From Planktothricoides sp. SR001 (GTDB taxonomy: Bacteria > Cyanobacteriota > Cyanobacteriia > Cyanobacteriales > Laspinemataceae): a stretch of 64,000 nucleotides of DNA. Positions within the stretch are counted from its first letter, which is position 1, and every line of letters begins with the position of its first letter. Location of the stretch: assembly GCF_001276715.1 (NCBI RefSeq), contig NZ_LIUQ01000006.1, positions 2,707 through 66,706 of the forward strand, written 5' to 3'. Below, piece after piece: positions 62,014 to 64,000 of this stretch. The notes beneath the pieces were generated by a model, which worked only from the letters and a program-made list of their open reading frames with translations, did not search any database and was not told where the DNA came from. A program made the position numbers and the translations under genes.

Positions 62014-64000
62014 ATGAACTGGCAAGAAGAAAATCAAAAGTATTTGATGGGTGCGATCGCGCGGGTGCAAGGGGCATTAGAACTAATGATTAACCAAACT
62101 CCTGGTCAAGTTAAATTGCCGACTTTGCCTCCTAGCCAGTTCAGCCAACCGACAGCGTTAGAAACGGTCTGTAAATCTTTCCAACTTTCCCCTTTTGAAA
62201 GGGATTTATTAGTATTATGTGCGGCGGTAGAATTTGATGCTCAATTTGCCGGACTTTGTGCCCAAGCCCAACATAATGAGCAAAAAATTTATCCGACTTT
62301 TAGTTTAGCTTTGGCCATATTTCCGGGGGGACATTGGGATGCTCTGAGTCCGATAAATCCCCTGAGAAAATGGCGATTAATTGAAGTGGGTGTGGCCAGA
62401 ACTTTGGCCACGAGTCCCCTGCGAATTGATGAGCGAATTTTACATTATTTGGTGGGGGTTAATTATTTAGATGAACGCTTGCATGGCATTGTTGAACCTT
62501 TAAGTCCAGAGTTTTATGTTGAGGTAGGGGAGAACGGCATTTCGCCCCTACTGTTGGTTTCGTCTCATCAAGAGTTGGCGCAAGAAATTGTCGCTAGTTG
62601 GGGGCAAAGTTATGCCGAATTTGGCCGGTTTCCATTGTTACAATTATGTGGGATGGAACCGGCTAGTAAACAGGCGATCGCGGCTAAAGCTTGTGCTGAC
62701 CTTGGCCTAAATTTATTGGTGATGTCAGCAGATGCTTTACCAGCGGATCAAACCCAACAAAATTTACTGAAAAGTTTGTGCGATCGCGAATATATTTTAA
62801 ATAAAAGTGCCATATTTCTCGACTGCGACCACTTAGAAAGTAATGAAGCATGGAGAGAGGCAACCGTAGCCCGTTTTATTGATACGATTAAATGTCCTTT
62901 AATAGTCAGTAGTCGCGATCGGCGCACCCAACGGCAACGCCCCCTAATTACCCTAGAAGTCACTCATCCCACAGCCCGCGAACAACGCATAGTTTGGCAA
63001 AATGCCTTGGGTGATATGGCCACTCAACTCAATGGCCATATTGAATCTTTAGTCGCCCATTTTAACCTCAGTCCTTCGGCGATTAATTCTGCTTGTTTGC
63101 AAGCCAAAGGAATCATCAATCAAAAACTAGAAAATCATCAAATCAATCAAAACATATATCAAACAAGTCAACCCGAAAATTTTGCCCAAACTGAACCTAC
63201 AGAAACTACAGAACTTCAGGAAAAAATTCATCATCAACTGTGGCAAACTTGTCGCCTTCAAGCCCGATTAAAAATGGATGAATTAGCCCAACGCATCGAC
63301 ACAAACGCCACTTGGGATGACTTAATTTTGCCGGAAAAAGAGAAACAAGTTTTGCAAGAATGCTACGCCCAAGTGAAACAAAGAGTTAAAGTTTATGAAC
63401 AATGGGGTTTTGGGGACAAAAGTGGCCGAGGCTTAGGCATTAGTGCCTTATTTGCCGGGTCTAGTGGCACGGGAAAAACAATGGCAGCAGAAATTTTAGC
63501 CAAACAATTACAACTCGACCTTTATCGAATTGATTTAAGTTCAATTGTCAGTAAATATATTGGCGAAACCGAGAAAAACTTGCGGCGGGTTTTTGATGCT
63601 GCTGAAGGGGGCGGCGCGATATTATTATTTGATGAAGCTGATGCTTTATTTGGCAAAAGGTCTGATGTTAAAGATAGTCACGATCGCTATGCCAATATTG
63701 AAGTGGGCTATCTCTTGCAGCGCATGGAAGCCTATCGGGGTTTAGCCATTCTCACCACTAACTTAAAAAATTCCATTGACCAAGCATTTTTGCGCCGGAT
63801 TAGATTTGTGGTGCAATTTCCTTTCCCAGATATCAATCAACGGGGAGAAATTTGGCAGCGCATTTTCCCCGAAAAAACCCCAACGGAAGGATTAGCGTTT
63901 AAGAAGTTAGCCAAACTGAATGTAGCCGGAGGAAATATCCGCAATATTGCCATAAATGCGGCATTTTTAGCCGCTGAAGCCGGGGAACCTGTGATGATGA
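62014..64000 (+). CDS. CIS-associated AAA+ ATPase (partial, runs off the window)
   Basis: Reading from the ATG at 62014 (MNWQEENQKYLMGAIARVQG) the frame stays open for 662 codons to the right edge. The first 430 residues form a helical N-terminal half with FELSPFERDLLVLCAAVE-like segments. The AAA+ core follows: GSSGTGKTMAAE (Walker A, about residue 485), LLFDEADALFGKRSDVKDSHDR (Walker B), LTTNLKNSIDQAFLRRI (arginine finger region). This is the Afp15/Pvc15 type of ATPase that assists injection-system assembly. A palindromic repeat has been inserted in frame at 62525-62550. The C-terminus is missing. Confidence 0.92.
   Translation, partial: MNWQEENQKYLMGAIARVQGALELMINQTPGQVKLPTLPPSQFSQPTALETVCKSFQLSPFERDLLVLCAAVEFDAQFAGLCAQAQHNEQKIYPTFSLALAIFPGGHWDALSPINPLRKWRLIEVGVARTLATSPLRIDERILHYLVGVNYLDERLHGIVEPLSPEFYVEVGENGISPLLLVSSHQELAQEIVASWGQSYAEFGRFPLLQLCGMEPASKQAIAAKACADLGLNLLVMSADALPADQTQQNLLKSLCDREYILNKSAIFLDCDHLESNEAWREATVARFIDTIKCPLIVSSRDRRTQRQRPLITLEVTHPTAREQRIVWQNALGDMATQLNGHIESLVAHFNLSPSAINSACLQAKGIINQKLENHQINQNIYQTSQPENFAQTEPTETTELQEKIHHQLWQTCRLQARLKMDELAQRIDTNATWDDLILPEKEKQVLQECYAQVKQRVKVYEQWGFGDKSGRGLGISALFAGSSGTGKTMAAEILAKQLQLDLYRIDLSSIVSKYIGETEKNLRRVFDAAEGGGAILLFDEADALFGKRSDVKDSHDRYANIEVGYLLQRMEAYRGLAILTTNLKNSIDQAFLRRIRFVVQFPFPDINQRGEIWQRIFPEKTPTEGLAFKKLAKLNVAGGNIRNIAINAAFLAAEAGEPVMM

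Noticed and set aside
54501..64000. CIS genes as a prophage
   Set aside because: No capsid, terminase, portal or integrase; DUF4255, AAA+ ATPase and tube arrangement fit injection systems.

Overview
The window is chromosomal DNA from a filamentous cyanobacterium, probably of the Oscillatoriales type. The evidence is the dense GCGATCGC (HIP1) octamers, an orange carotenoid protein with its recovery protein and carotenoid ketolase, a BchH/ChlH-type magnesium chelatase subunit, XisH/XisI proteins, a chloroplast-like tRNA-Glu, and many short palindromic and heptameric intergenic repeats. No species can be named from the sequence alone.

Layout. 1-11583: an uninterrupted CRISPR array of about 158 repeats of 37 bp (hand count). 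It is already in progress at the left edge, and no cas gene is visible. Repeat polarity, a promoter-like leader and two integration scars all say it is transcribed leftward from a leader at about 11584-11680. 11943-20754: mostly minus-strand housekeeping and accessory genes: dusA, tRNA-Glu, a YdcF/DUF218 membrane protein, a B12-binding radical SAM enzyme (HpnP-like), an SLH lipoprotein, bioF, and a papain-fold toxin with a candidate immunity gene. 21302-25015: a large two-partner-secretion adhesin. 25727-29300: ffh, rpsP, a KH-domain protein and phoH.

29533-42460 is an accessory zone of small gene pairs, duplications and decay: xisH-xisI, a Panacea-type antitoxin with its partner, an AbrB/PIN pair, a DUF6883/DUF4926 pair and DUF433 antitoxins, with several broken copies. 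One DUF433 gene is split by a 125-bp element that left a TA target duplication. A second antitoxin is frameshifted by a roughly 66-bp palindromic repeat. Embedded here are a Ser/Thr kinase-RDD operon and the complete ocp-crtW-frp photoprotection cluster: OCP quenches phycobilisomes, CrtW makes its ketocarotenoid and FRP switches it off.

42695-54308: a bchH/chlH-type gene, a lipoprotein, a DUF2887 (Rpn-type) nuclease-like protein, an unrecognised P-loop ATPase, small membrane proteins, a DUF4330 protein and a two-component pair. 54501-64000: a contractile injection system locus of the extracellular/thylakoid-anchored kind: two Pvc16-type DUF4255 proteins, a sheath, three tube-like proteins, two tail-assembly-like proteins (one fused to a DUF6760-like tail), a small unknown protein and an AAA+ ATPase that runs off the right edge.

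The strongest unusual signal is inside the CRISPR array. At 3278-3389 a 38-nt spacer is flanked by an exact 37-bp direct duplication made of 29 bp of the neighbouring spacer and 8 bp of repeat. This looks like a fossil of spacer integration that kept the 37-bp ruler but missed the repeat boundary by 29 bp.
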